Shown here piece after piece: positions 33,264-44,040 of a stretch of 64,000 nt of DNA. Within the stretch, counting starts at the first letter, position 1. Each line of letters opens with the position of its first letter. Location: NCBI GenBank assembly GCA_964019055.1, contig OZ025208.1, forward strand, positions 4,290,453-4,354,452. The letters are read 5' to 3'. The position numbers and the translations under genes were made by a program. The notes under the pieces were generated by a model, which did not search any database, had not been told where the DNA came from, and saw nothing but the letters and a program-made list of their open reading frames with translations. The DNA comes from Anthopleura xanthogrammica (taxonomy: Eukaryota; Cnidaria; Anthozoa; Actiniaria; Actiniidae).

Positions 33264-33610
33264 CAAGATTTTAATTTGTTGCCATTTTTTGAAGACATAA
33301 GTCCATGCTGATTTTTTTCTGTCCACACATAACGTTAGACAAACTTTTCGAGTATCGGAATTTTGAGGTTTAAAGCTTAAAAGACATTTCATGATTTTTT
33401 AAAAGCAATTTTATTCGAGGGGTCTGTTTTAAGTTTCATCCCTTGTCATTATATTCTACGCTAGCAACGTTAGCAGCTGATAATTTATTCAAACTTGAAG
33501 CTCGTGCCGGAGCTAGCACGTGCATTTACGCATGATAGATTTTATTCTAATCACTAATTCTACCAGTGCCCGTGGGCTCCCTGTGAACTAAGTCAGGTTT
33601 TCATGATACA

Positions 33611-35122
33611 TCAGTGGCTAATGATGCCCGGATGAGGAACCCATCCTCGCTTTGATGGTGACAAAAGGGTTGTGGTGTTTCCTTTCGACGCGAGCTTGCA
33701 CGATGTTGAAGATCGGCGTTGCAAGATTGGCCACCAATATTTCTTAGGATAGATGTCGAGGACAACAAGGGTACAAGATTGGTGGAAACTACCAAGAAAG
33801 CATAACAACGGCCCAACCAACACTATGGGGGGAAATGCATAAGCCCATTGCAGGAGGTCGGTATGTTGAGTAAGGTCCTGGGCAAACAAGTTCACTCCTA
33901 AGGATCCTGGTGAAGGATAGGGTGTAAAGTGTGGCAGTGGGTTCCCTCGTCGATCTTTCATCACGTTAGAATCTAAGGCCATCAAATCGCACGTATGACC
34001 TCTTGGGCCTCCAAACAAGCTTTCCACGGTCTGCCATATAGCAGGAGTCAACTGACAATCCAGCATCGATAGGCGACGAGAGGGGAGATCAGCTGGATTA
34101 AGACTGGAAGGGACATACGTAAGATAGAGTAGGGGGTTCAACCTCGCTGTGGTGAAAAACAGCTGTTTCATAACTTGATTTAATGGTCCACGTTTACCAC
34201 CCTGGTTGTTCCAAGACTGCACCACTGCTTGATTATCAACAAGGACATCAACACCTGCGTTCTGAACTTGATCTCGGCAGGACAATAACATTTTGTGGAT
34301 AGCAAGAGCTTCCTTGGTACAGATATCTAACATCTGTTCTTCTCTGGCCCAATAATCGGAGACATGATGTGGAATGGTACCCGATAGAATAGAATAACCC
34401 CATCCAGATACAGACGCATCTGTGGCCATGGCAACATGGACGTGACGCTCATCCCGCCATGGAAGAGGTGTGTCCCATGTTTCCAGGAACAACCAATGCG
34501 AGATCTCATCGCGAAGGGACCCTTGAACAGCAACTAGCTTCCGCGTTCGTTGACCATACGAAATGGCGCCATTCATCTCTTTCGTGAAAATCCTGGCTGC
34601 TGGGATGGCCAACGAAAACGAAATGCATTTGCCTACTAGATGCTGAAGGGTTTTGACACTCACATATCGGCCTTCCAATGTCTGGTGGATGAGTTCCAGG
34701 AAATTAGCTTTCTTCTTTGGAATCAAATGAAACGCCTCATTGGAGGAGTCCACCAAGAAACCCAGGTACGGCACAGTCTTTCTGGGGATTAAGATCGACT
34801 TCGACAGACCGAGGAAGTAACCCAAACGGATTAAGTGGTACGCCACCATAAATAAAGCAGACTGAGCAGCAGCAAAATTCCGTTGATCTTCAGTAGAGAG
34901 AGCTGTATATTCCCCTTTGTCGAAAGGGACTTGCTATTGGCCATTATGCCTGTTATCTATATATAAGAGGCACGAAACGCCAAGAGAGCGGAAAAAATCG
35001 GCAGCCATGAGTCCCATGGTATGATAAACGTATAGAGATATTTTCCAACCGAAAGGCAATGTATTATACGTGAAATACCAGCCACCCCACTGGATTCCGA
35101 AATACGTCTTGCTGTCGTCACT
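33611..35122 (-). pseudogene. DIRS reverse transcriptase (C-terminal part) and RNase H
   Basis: Continues the RT begun at 39897-40610. From 35122: SDDSKTYFGIQWGGWYFTYN, TLPFGWKISLYVYHTMG, then the active site LLYIDNRHNGQ where the family has Y-I-D-D, so the second Asp is Asn (34952-34954), and TAG at 34934-34936. The frame then stays open for over 400 codons: PRKTVPYLGFLVDSSNEAFH, VSVKTLQHLVGKCISFSLAI, and RNase H motifs MATDASVSGWGY, DICTKEALAIH, VLVDNQAVVQSW and NPADLPSR with all four acids. The frame ends at 33611, just before the inserted long-TIR element. Confidence 0.9.
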
Positions 35123-35125
35123 TAA

Positions 35126-35684
35126 GGGGGGACTTACCTATTTACCAGCCACGGTTGCTATGGAAAGTATTTAAAAATGCCTAAGAGGTTTTTCTAATGT
35201 TTTAAGCTCATGATGAAACCAATTTGTGAAATGGACCATTTTTTGATATGTGTGATGACGTCATCACTCTCGCGTCATTAATGACGTCATATTTCATAAA
35301 AAGTTAAAAAAACAAGCGTGCAATAGGTCCGTTTGACCCAAAAATAAACGAAATTATAGCTGACATGAATTGGAACAAAGTTAAGCATGGATTTTACTCT
35401 ACGTTAAGAGAGTGGGAAAATATTTAGATATAAAAAATTCAACATGACTTGGTAGCCTGGCCTTTTCACCGTTTTCAAAAATAATGCTTAAGTTTGTTTC
35501 AATTCATATCATCTATGATTTTGCTAATTTGTGAGTCAATCCGACCAAATGCACGCTTGTTTTTTAATTTTTAATGAACTATGACGTCATAAATTTATCT
35601 ATGAAGTTATAATGTAAGAAAAGCCTTTTAGAGATTTAAATCCTTTCCATAGCAACCGTGGCTGGTAAATAGGTAAGTCCCCCC
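35126..35684. mobile_element. TTAA-flanked MITE of 559 bp (piggyBac-like ends)
   Basis: The ends GGGGGGACTTACCTATTTAC (35126) and its reverse complement ending at 35684 form inverted repeats of about 38 bp. TTAA lies on both sides (35122-35125, 35685-35688). The DIRS frame has a single TTAA at this point, so the tetranucleotide was duplicated. No coding capacity. The TTAA duplication fits piggyBac or Kolobok. Confidence 0.92.
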
Positions 35685-35851
35685 TTAATAGAGACCTTTA
35701 GATTCGATGAGTACGAGTACGAGTTTTGACCGCGCGGAGATTGGTACTTCTATATCTCGTACTCGTAGTCGTACTCACGTAATTTGAAACTTTAGATCGT
35801 AAACAACAACATTTCCTTCGCCTTTCTGTTTTGTGTTTTAATTCTATCATC

Positions 35852-37186
35852 ATGTTTTCCAAAAAAAATGTTATGTTGGCCACTGCCCTTCTCTACATGG
35901 ATGATTTTATTGATGAAGAAGATGTTTTGTTAATTAACGATGAATTAACAAGGAAGAATCCAGTGTATCCGTATTGGAAACACCAAAGAATCGAGGAACA
36001 GCTGCAAGACATGTCACAAGCAGAATTTAAAGCCGAGTTTCGTTTCGGTATGTCCGAATTGCCGCTGCTTGCAGAAGCTCTTAGAGATCCAGAGACATTT
36101 ACATGTGCAAATGGCACAGTAGCTTCTGGTTTGGAGGGATTGTTGATGTTTTTAAAGCGTTTTTCGTATCCGGCAGACTGAGTGATATGATCCCAAGATT
36201 TGGACGTTCAGTGCCTGAGATGAGTCTTATTTTGGATAAAGTCACAGACCATATCGTACGAACCAGTGGTCACCTTTTAAGGAACCTTGATCAGCCATGG
36301 CTACAACCAGCAAAGCTCGAGAATTATGCTCAGGCCATCCATCAAAAAGGCGCTGCTTTAGACAACTGCTGGGGTTTTGTGGACGGAACAGTGCACCCGA
36401 TCTGCCGCCCAGGGGAAAATCAAAGAATTGTATACAATGGACATAAAAGGGTACATGCCATCAAATTTCAATCTGTCGTTACTCCAGATGGAATGATTGC
36501 CAACCTCTTTGGTCCAGTTGGTAAGTGATTTTACTTTTTTTTTTATTTGATAGCTTTAATTCTTATTGCAAGAGCATTTCATGTATGTCAGGAGTTTGTT
36601 TACTAATTTACTTTGAAGTGATCTTGAAGAAGAGAAGGGAAAACTTTGTATCAAATCAATAATTATTCAAATCCAAGACAGATAATAAATTATAATGATT
36701 GGGTAACTTATCACCTTGGTTTATAATTGCAGCATACATTTATCAGTATATGCATTTCATTCATTTGCAGAAGGAAAGAGGCATGATGCAGGAATGTTAA
36801 GAATGTCAGGGCTCCTAAACCAGCTAGAAATTTACTCTTACACCACGACTGGTCAACCTATCTGCATTTATGGGGATCCTGCATATCCCTTGCGGCTGCA
36901 TCTCCAGGCTCCATTCAGGACAGCAGCTCTTACGCCAGATCAACAAGCTTTCAACACATCTACGAGTGCAGTTCGCATTGTAGTGGAGTGGGTATTTGGA
37001 GACATCATGAATTATTTCAGTTTTCTTGATTATAGAAAAAATCTCAAAATAGGACTTAGTCCTGTGGGTACTATGTACTCAGCTTGTGCAATTCTTAGAA
37101 ATGCATACACCTGTTTATATGGCTCGACTACCAGTTCATCTTTTGATATACAACCACCAACTATTCAAGAGTATTTTCAAATTTAA
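35852..37186 (+). pseudogene. PIF/Harbinger transposase (DDE_Tnp_4), two exons, one frameshift
   Basis: Exon 1 (35852-36520) starts MFSKKNVMLATALLYMDDFI; near 36170 the frame shifts by one base between FLKRFSYP and RLSDMIPRFGRSVPEMSLIL. The DDE core has GFVDGTVHPICRPG (first Asp). The donor GTAAGT at 36521 and acceptor TCATTTGCAG at 36761-36770 join GPV with EGKRHDAGMLRMSGLL in frame. Exon 2 (36771-37186) has ICIYGDPAYPLR (second Asp) and VVEWVFGDIMNYF (Glu), ending IQEYFQI. Catalytic acids are intact, so the frameshift is the only clear lesion. Confidence 0.9.
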
Positions 37187-38027
37187 ATGTGATAAATTGA
37201 TATGCATAAAGATAATTTGAGCACAAAAAGTACAAACAGGAAAACCATGAAACTGACAGGTAAACCAAAATTTCACAATTTCAATTGTACTAAATCCTTT
37301 TCAATTTGACTAATAAGTACTAAATGGTAGATATTGCAAATGATATCCATTGAAATCTTTGTAAAAACAAATTTTATCCACAAATTCATAAAAAATAGTG
37401 GTTTAGTGGAATGCAAACAGTGTATCTGCAATTATTTTACACTAATTATAATGATAAAGCTACCTATTACAGTACTGAATCCCACAGGATTATTCTTTAG
37501 TTTTCAAAAAATGACAATTGGATAGGTTTTGCTATTACATTTCAAATTCCTATAAAATATCTTGGGATATTCACTTGAAAAATCATTTTATACTATACAA
37601 TTACTATGCTGTCTTGAAAAATTCCTCTGAATTTGAAATTGGAGTTGGCCTATGGTATTGTCCAATTTTGGCTTTAGTATTAATAGGCATGGTTAGCACT
37701 CTAATTGGTATTTAAGAAAACAAATGGGTATACAGTTTGCACTTCTAAATATGCGGGTAATTATAAAGCCCAGCCCATGTATATATATAAGACTGAAGTG
37801 GAAATTACAGTATTAAAATTTATAGAATACATTTATATTATTTGATGGGCTATCAGGATTTGTACTTTTTCTCTTAAGATCCTTCTTAACGACAAGATTA
37901 ATTTAAAGAGTGATAAAAGTGTGCACTATAAATAGCACTTAAAAGTGCTAAATTATACTAATTCTATTGTTTGTACTCTATAAAATTTCAAAACAAACAA
38001 AATATTTTTTAAATTTTCAGTCTTTCC
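37187..38027. other. Spacer between convergent Harbinger genes
   Basis: AT-rich 3' untranslated sequence of the two Harbinger genes. A short stretch at 37915-37960 (AAAAGTGTGCACTATAA) resembles 14905-14925 behind the THAP transposase. Confidence 0.5.
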
Positions 38028-38777
38028 TTAATTTCTGAACTTTTTCACCATCTCGTTGATGGCATTAACCATTGCCATATTCATGGCTTGTTGTTGTTGC
38101 ATGAAAGAAGATTGCTGCTCCAACATTCTTTGCTGGTATGACCGCTGGCTTTCTTGTTCAGCATGCTTTAACTCCAAGTCCCTTTCCCTTAACTCTTTTT
38201 CCTTTACTTTCTCCTGCTTTTTAGCCTCTAATGATGCTGTCATGATATATTTTATGCTGGCATTCCTCCTTTTTTTCTTGTTTGGAGATATGTCTGAATC
38301 CTTATCAGGGTCTGAATCACATTCATAGCCAACATCAACTTCATCTGCACCAGATATTTTCCTTTTCTTGGTTTGTGATAATGTCTCCGCTGCTTTCTTC
38401 CTCATATCCTCTGCATTTGCTCTTTCCTTCTTCACTTTCTTTTTCTCATTTTCTCTCTCTTCTTCCATTTCGTCCATTCGCTCTGATATATCCTGCAAAG
38501 CTTGGTCCACTTCGCCATATTCTGCCTCAATGCCACTCGCTTTTCGTTCTTCCTCTTCTTTCTTCTTAAAACTTTTTACCATCTTGTTAAATTTCTCTCT
38601 GACCGACCTCTGGGTTACTTTTAAGCCTGCCTGTGTTAACCTCTCAGAAATTCTGGTCCAACATGCTCCTCTTTCCTTTGAACCTTCTTTAAATTCATAT
38701 GGCTCTTCTTGTAGAACTTCACTAATCAGAAGCTTCTCGTGAGCTTCTTTCCAGATAAAAAGTTCTCGTTTCTCCAT
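38028..38777 (-). CDS. Harbinger Myb/SANT-like DNA-binding protein, intact
   Basis: 249 residues from MEKRELFIWKEAHEKLLISE; this Met follows an acceptor-like CAG, and the longer open frame upstream is probably intronic. The Myb/SANT-like trihelix covers residues 1-80 (WTRISERLTQAGLKVTQRSV, then REKFNKMVKSFKKKEEEER). A highly charged coiled coil with a basic patch (KKKRRNASIKYI) and a glutamine-rich end (SSFMQQQQAMNMAMVNAINE) follow. In Harbinger elements this second protein binds the transposase and brings it to the DNA and nucleus. The frame is intact although the partner transposase has a frameshift. Confidence 0.88.
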   Translation of the reverse strand: MEKRELFIWKEAHEKLLISEVLQEEPYEFKEGSKERGACWTRISERLTQAGLKVTQRSVREKFNKMVKSFKKKEEEERKASGIEAEYGEVDQALQDISERMDEMEEERENEKKKVKKERANAEDMRKKAAETLSQTKKRKISGADEVDVGYECDSDPDKDSDISPNKKKRRNASIKYIMTASLEAKKQEKVKEKELRERDLELKHAEQESQRSYQQRMLEQQSSFMQQQQAMNMAMVNAINEMVKKFRN

Positions 38778-39040
38778 CCTGCATTTAAAGTGAAATATTA
38801 AGTCAAAATATGGTATTTCAGTACCAGCCATACAAGCATTACATCCTTAACTGCATACCAAGCAGATAAAGCATATCTATATTCACCCAATTGAATATCA
38901 GTCCTATTCATTCTTCCATTCATTCATTTATTCATTCATGTATCACAAGTTAAAGTAGGGTATCTTTATCTTTTGAAAGTTAAATTCAATAGAAATTATA
39001 CTTTTTTTAAGTCGAAATTTGATGAATTTAGATGACAGTA

Positions 39041-39335
39041 CACAGGAAAAAATATCAGTTTTCCAAGTTGGTTTATCATTGGAACATCATGAATATGGCA
39101 TACCAATATTGGAAGATCATTGGTTTACCTAATTTTACACTCTTACGTCAACATTATCATTGGTAAACCATTGGACAACTAATGTTGGTATTTCAAAATG
39201 AATGTTCTAACGTTGGAATATGTAACCATTTTTTCCAACCTTGGAAAACTTGATGATTTCCCAATGATTTTCCACTAATTTACCAATGTTATACCAATGA
39301 TAAACCAACTTGGAAAACTGATATGTTTTCCTGTG
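39041..39335. mobile_element. Palindromic MITE of about 295 bp inside the Harbinger element
   Basis: CACAGGAAAA at 39041 and TTTTCCTGTG ending at 39335 are inverted; the ends continue as TATCAGTTTTCCAAGTTGG and its complement. The interior is full of CCAATG/CATTGG and GTTGGAA words, so most of the element folds on itself. Confidence 0.88.
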
Positions 39336-39896
39336 AGTGGAAATACGATTTGTAATTATGATTAAAGAAACGAGAAGAAAATAGATGTCTTATACGGGGG
39401 GAAAATGCTCTTAATATACTATGCAAAATTGATAAAACTGGTTTTGGTATTTTGGTCAAAAAGTAGTTATAAAATAAAGTTATAAATTCGTATACAAAAA
39501 TGGTTGGGGTTTTACTGTCTTAGACCTAAAATCCATAACACAAAATCCAAAAACAACAAAGCAACAAGTCGGAAACTAAGGTAAAAAAATAGAGATTTTG
39601 GGTTTTATTAGCAGCCAGTTTCGAAGAATACTGATAGTTAACTAAGTTTACAAAGTGTTAGACATCTTTTGTGATTTGTTTCAACAGTAAAAACGAATAT
39701 TTTACTTTACCTTAAACTCGTACTCTAGACGACGAGATTTCTTTCAAAAGTAGTACTCCACGACAGGACGGCGGCGAGATTTCTCACAACAACGAGCTTG
39801 CGTTATGGTGTCACGTATACTGAGCATGCGCATTAAGTACGATGAGGAAAACTCGTACTCGTACTCGTACTCGTCGTCAAATCTAAAGGTCTCTAA

Positions 39897-40610
39897 TAAG
39901 ATGTGGTCGTATCCGGACTTGTCATCCAGGACCGTTTGGTAACTTTCTTTCGTCACATACCGAGGCAAGTCTTTCACGCTATCCAACTGGAAAGGTTTAT
40001 CTTGCATCCAGAGATTCAAATATCTGGCGTCATGGCATAATCTCGGTTTCGTAGGTTCCACCGTGAGAGGAAGAATAAGATGAGGTCGCTCCACAACACC
40101 AACCTTCCCAACCAGAGGGACGGCTCCTGTTTTCAGACGACCTATTAAGGTTTGCTGTATGAAGGCCACAAAGGGTTTGCAAGAAACATTGTTCCGAAAA
40201 GCCCTGGGGGGAAGGCGAGCACAGTCATAGGTTTTCCCCTTAAAGGAACCTTTGAACGGTTGGAAAAAAGGAAGTATGGACACCTTATTTCGGATCCAAC
40301 CCAAAATCTCCTCCTGGTTCTTGGAGGGATTCCTCATGGCAATATTCTCCCAGTAAGATGCATGATTGTGAATTTCCCCGGCACAAAAACCATCTGGGTC
40401 ACGGAAAATCAGCTGATCGACACCACCAATGACTTCTCCACACTCCACCTTTTTTATAAATTTTTCAAGACTCTCAACGGCTGTTATCCCCCTACTGACA
40501 AGAACGGGGTATCCATGGACGTCAATCCATCTAACATTGTTTTTCACGACCATTGTAGCCATCTCAGCATCAAAAGCTGGATCGTTTTCCCAAGACCACA
40601 GCAAATTATC
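39897..40610 (-). pseudogene. DIRS reverse transcriptase, N-terminal part
   Basis: The exon begins after an acceptor TTGATTGTAG (40611-40612) with DNLLWSWENDPAFDAEMA. It runs through QEEILGWIRNKVSILPFFQP and GKTYDCARLPPRAFRNNVSC to the RT fingers RPHLILPLTVEPTKPRLCHD, ARYLNLWMQDKPFQLDSVKD and TVLDDKSGYDHILL with the first catalytic Asp region. At 39897 the Harbinger insertion interrupts it. Taking out both insertions makes ATCTTATTA join AGTGACGAC and the frame continues HILLSDDSKTYFGIQWGG at 35122. Confidence 0.92.
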
Positions 40611-41009
40611 CTACAATCAAGGAAAACGGTCTTATTTTCATATTTAAATAAACATATATAGAGTTCTTATTATAACAACAAATGTAGGTTCTAGACAAAG
40701 AGATCTTGCAGGACAACTCAACTTTATTCCATGAACACTTACAAATATTTATTGAAAGTCCTATGCCAAGAAAGTAACACATCCCAAATTTGGATGCAGT
40801 ATTCACAAACAACTGAGTATAGATAAGGTCCCTTACAAGAGCAATCATGCTAAGTAAATCAAAAATTTTATATTCAATAGATCCAAATGATATGGATTCA
40901 CATATACTTGTAACTGCACTCAAACAATCATACATTCAAATGAAGTTTATTTAAAGGTAAGGCCTTAAACAACCCCTTCTCGTTGGGCTAGAATAGTCGA
41001 CTTCAAAAT

Positions 41010-41519
41010 CTATTGAGTGTCAGATTTAGGGTTTACACGTTTTTCATCAGCTATACGCTTATAGCAAGCACTCTTGACATGCCCGATTTTATTGCAATAA
41101 TAACAGCGAATTGCAGGCCGTCCTCCTCTTCTAGTAGCCAGCGAAGGATCCACTGAGCGGTCGTGAGATCGGGCTTTCCTCTGGTTGAACTGTTTCTCGA
41201 CTTTCGCAACGGTATCAAACACTTTCTCGTGGTCTTTATCACCGATGAGGCGAAGGAGAGGGCTTCTAAAATGTTCACTCGGTAGCTCCACTTTAGATCG
41301 AGCCGTCTGATATACCAGGCGATAGAAGGCCTCCTTCTCATGCTGTCTATCGTGAGACATATTGTGTAAGGCCTCGACCATCTCCAATGCTTCATAATTC
41401 TTAAATTCGGATAAAGGTCGAGAGGCATACATCGTAAATTTGGAAAGCTGGTTCTCTACGGATGCCTGCGTAATAGCTTCCACCGTTTGTTTCAGTTCGT
41501 TAAGTTCCTTTTTTATGCG
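41010..41519 (-). CDS. DIRS gag-like protein, second exon
   Basis: The exon follows an acceptor TCGTTCCAG (41520-41521) and starts RIKKELNELKQTVEAITQAS. A helical capsid-like part (FKNYEALEMVEALHNMSHDR, AFYRLVYQTARSKVELPSEH) precedes a CCHC zinc knuckle CYYCNKIGHVKSAC (C-x2-C-x4-H-x4-C) and a basic tail ending at 41010. Role: nucleic-acid binding particle protein of the retrotransposon. This exon is intact; the first exon carries a stop. Confidence 0.85.
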   Translation of the reverse strand, partial: RIKKELNELKQTVEAITQASVENQLSKFTMYASRPLSEFKNYEALEMVEALHNMSHDRQHEKEAFYRLVYQTARSKVELPSEHFRSPLLRLIGDKDHEKVFDTVAKVEKQFNQRKARSHDRSVDPSLATRRGGRPAIRCYYCNKIGHVKSACYKRIADEKRVNPKSDTQ

Positions 41520-41800
41520 CTGGAACGATCAAAGGAAATACATGCAATAAATTACCATAGGCTTAACACCAAGTGCTATTCCCATAAAGGAACTATCACT
41601 ATAACTCAATTCACAAAAACAATAGATAACAATAAGCTGGGATTAACCAAATCTCCGATTCATCAAGACTAGAATTTAACTAACATGCAATATCTCATCA
41701 AATTGAAACACAGAAAAATGAATCCAAAATATCCGTTCATTTTAGCAAGGACATGTGACATATCAGTAGACCATGCAGCCCCTCAATCAATAAAATAACA

Positions 41801-42478
41801 CTGGTGATTCCACTTGATCACCCCTGCTCAAAAGAGCACTTTAAACATTATCTGCAGTCCACCTTTGATCAACGCACCGAAGGATTCAACACACAAATAA
41901 ATACCTGTGATTCCACTTGATCACCCCTGCTCAAAAGAGCACTTTAAACATTATCTGCAGTCCACCTTTGATCAACGTGCCGAAGGATTCATCCCACAAA
42001 TAAAATACTGGTGATTCCACTTGATCACCCCTGCTCAAAAGAGCACTTTAGACATTATCTGCAGTCCACCTTCGATCAACGCACCGAAGGATTCAACACA
42101 CAAATAAATACCTGTGATTCCACTTGATCACCCCTGCTCAAAAGAGCACTTTAAACATTATCTGCAGTCCACCTTTGATCAACGTGCCGAAGGATTCATC
42201 CCACAAATAAATACCGGTGATTCCACTTGATCACCCCTGCTCGAAAGAGCACTTTAAACATTATCTGCAGTCCACCTTCGATCAACGTGCCGAAGGATTC
42301 ATCCCACGAATAAATACCGGTGATTCCACTTGATCACCCCTGCTCGAAAGAGCACTTTAAACATTATCTGCAGTCCACCTTCGATCAACGTGCCGATGGA
42401 TTCATCCCACGAATAAATACTAGTGAATCTACCGGATCACCCTTGTTCTAAAGGGCACCTTTGAAAAGTAATCTGTAG
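41801..42478. repeat. Minisatellite, period about 103.5 bp, about 6.5 copies, in the gag intron
   Basis: Units start near 41801, 41905, 42008, 42112, 42215, 42318 and 42420 with (T)GTGATTCCACTTGATCACC, and contain CTGCAGTCCACCTT and CGAAGGATTCA. The last unit is diverged. The array lies between the gag exons (41520-42570). Confidence 0.95.
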
Positions 42479-42570
42479 TTCTCCTAAAATAGTTCGCTCT
42501 CACAAGTACAACTCACAAGTAAGCGAGTCAGATTTAAATTTAAGAGTATGCAGAACACTGAGATATTTAC

Positions 42571-42711
42571 CTCGAGTTCACCATCTGGCCCAGGAAGAAC
42601 TTCTCACTGTCCTGCTGGCAGGGGAGTATCATTCTGGACATCTTGTGGTGCAGGATCTTGCCCTGCCGGATCTTGTGGAAACGGAACCCCTTGTCCGGGA
42701 CCGTCAGCCAT
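42571..42711 (-). pseudogene. DIRS gag-like protein, first exon, with an in-frame stop
   Basis: 47 codons from MADGPGQGVPFPQDPAGQDP to DGELE at a GTAAAT donor (42569-42570). Proline- and glutamine-rich. A TGA near 42605 follows LPAGQ. It is in the expected position just inside repeat A1, and the donor is in phase with exon 2. Confidence 0.7.
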
Positions 42712-42749
42712 ATAGCCAGATTCTCGTGGGTCGTATACAAAATTTTAAG

Positions 42750-42923
42750 TTTCTCCAACCAGTGTTCCGCTGGAACTGAGCAAGAAGGGAGTATTTCTGG
42801 TCCAATTCATATTTATAGCCATCCAGTTTGCATCCTTTACGTGCTTATGTACATTTAGCAGTTAATTAACTGATATTAAAAATTATTTCATTCTCGCATA
42901 TCATTAGGAGTGTTGTGAATAGT
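42750..42923 (-). repeat. DIRS split repeat A1
   Basis: Direct copy of A2 (30547-30720), starting TTTCTCCAACCAGTGTTCCG and ending GTGTTGTGAATAGT, at the gag end of the element. Confidence 0.92.
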
Positions 42924-43378
42924 GTTTAAGAACGGCGACCGTAAAGAACAGGATTTCCTCGTCGAATATCACCGTAAATCGTGAGCTGCATTTATGTAAG
43001 CTCAAGTTTGTGTTCTAATATTGCTTTACTTCACAGTACTCAACACAAAAAATATTTCCCATATTTATGTTTTTATTCATACTCAACAACTAAATACGGT
43101 AAACTCAAGTTCACAATGTAAATATTCAAGATCCTTTAAGCCGTAGCAAGAATATTGATGACGCCACAGTTTCGCCGAACACGACAGAAGCAAATTGTTG
43201 ATGAACTGTTTTCTATCAACAAATTACAGCTAAAAATCTTAATTAAAGGTAAGTTGGTTCTATGATATAAAATCCGAATCAAACCACCACTAAAATAGAA
43301 AAATATCCATTGAAAATAAACTCAAATTAATACATTCGTACATTCAATCAGTCCGCCATCTTTTTATCACAGGAAGCC

Positions 43379-43633
43379 CAATAGCCAATGTGCATGAGCA
43401 AGAGTTTTTAGCACAAAGCATGATGGGAAACCGAGTCCTTATGCTCTTTCTGCTCCTCTAAATAATTATCTGAAAGCTGTTCCTTCAACATTTTCTATTG
43501 GAAATATAAGAATTCAAGCAGACGAAAGTATTTGAGTATTCTTTTTCTGAAAGTTCCTTTGATTTTCCTGTTCCATTTTTAAAGGACTCGGTTTCCCAGA
43601 GTGCTTTGTGAGCTTTGATGCACATTGCCTATT
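43379..43633. mobile_element. MITE of about 255 bp
   Basis: AATAGCCAATGTGCAT at the left and ATGCACATTGCCTATT at the right are inverted, and GGGAAACCGAGTCCTT near 43427 pairs with AAGGACTCGGTTTCCC near 43583. The inverted ends span about 55 bp with indels. Confidence 0.85.
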
Positions 43634-43779
43634 CGGTCCAATTCAATACTACTAGAAAAACATTATTTATTTAAAGTTTTGTATCGTTTGTGCATAAACT
43701 TTCCTTTTGTTCTTTATTATTTTTTTAATTCACGTCTTGATGTAGTCAACATTGTTGTGGAGGAGATAAAGGAACATAT

Positions 43780-44040
43780 TGCACCTATCAATGTAAGTCC
43801 CGTGTGTGTGTGTGGGGGGGGGGGGGGGGGGGATTTGATAGCATTTATGTGTGCCTGTGCCACAAACCTGTTTGTTGGTATACTTCATTTTAGAGTTTAT
43901 GAGAGGACCTTTGTACCCTTTGATTGACAATTTCTTCCCCACCCTGGAACATTTTTTTTTTTTTTGAGGGATTTTTTTCAAATCCCCACCCCTTGCCCCC
44001 CCCCCCCCCCCCCCCCACGGGACTTACATTGATAGGTGCA
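43780..44040. mobile_element. Palindromic MITE with poly-G and poly-C tracts
   Basis: TGCACCTATCAATGTAAGTC..CGTG at 43780-43804 is exactly inverted at 44016-44040. The left arm runs into (GT)n and a G run of about 20, the right arm is preceded by a C run of similar length, so the tracts are inverted copies of each other. Confidence 0.9.

Larger units (their letters stand above)
32377..33585. mobile_element. Long-TIR element (about 155-bp ends) inside the DIRS element
   Basis: Ends 32377-32532 and 33431-33585 are inverted repeats starting CACAGGGAGTCCACAGGCAC, with few mismatches. Both sides are flanked by AACTAAG (32370-32376 and 33586-33592), a 7-bp target duplication. A second, inner pair of inverted repeats (32541-32587 and 33217-33263, starting TTTTCGTTCTATCTGCGCC) encloses a two-exon gene. 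No transposase. Superfamily not assigned. Confidence 0.88.
35690..39894. mobile_element. PIF/Harbinger element, 4.2 kb, with transposase and Myb-like gene
   Basis: The ends AGAGACCTTTAGATT (35690) and AATCTAAAGGTCTCT (to 39894) are inverted repeats, followed inward on both sides by GAGTACGAGTACGAG-type strings. The flanks show a duplication read either as AAT with TIR AGAGACC or as TAATA with TIR GAGACC; PIF/Harbinger elements duplicate 3 bp. Two convergent genes fill it, the standard Harbinger pair. It sits against the TTAA MITE, inside the DIRS RT gene. Confidence 0.9.
30393..42923 (-). mobile_element. DIRS-group tyrosine-recombinase retrotransposon with split direct repeats, nested insertions inside
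   Basis: Read on the minus strand: A1 repeat (42750-42923), gag exons, RT-RNase H, tyrosine recombinase, B1 (30719-30786), A2 (30547-30720), B2 (30393-30460). The A1-genes-B1-A2-B2 order is the split direct repeat layout of PAT/Ngaro-type elements. Insertions inside are 32377-33585, 35126-35684 and 35690-39894. The coding genes carry stops, frameshifts and a changed RT active site, so the copy is dead. Without insertions the element would be about 6.6 kb. Confidence 0.88.

Noticed and set aside
39744..39893. C-terminal extension of the DIRS RT frame (acid- and serine-rich)
   Set aside because: It is the Harbinger TIR sequence read through in frame after the insertion point, not part of the RT.
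41801..42478. Minisatellite considered as gag coding repeats
   Set aside because: It lies between a good donor (42569-42570) and acceptor (41520-41521), with period 103-104 not divisible by three, so it is intronic.
43625..43981. Open frames on both strands across the poly-G/poly-C palindrome
   Set aside because: They cross MITE arms and homopolymers and carry no protein signature.
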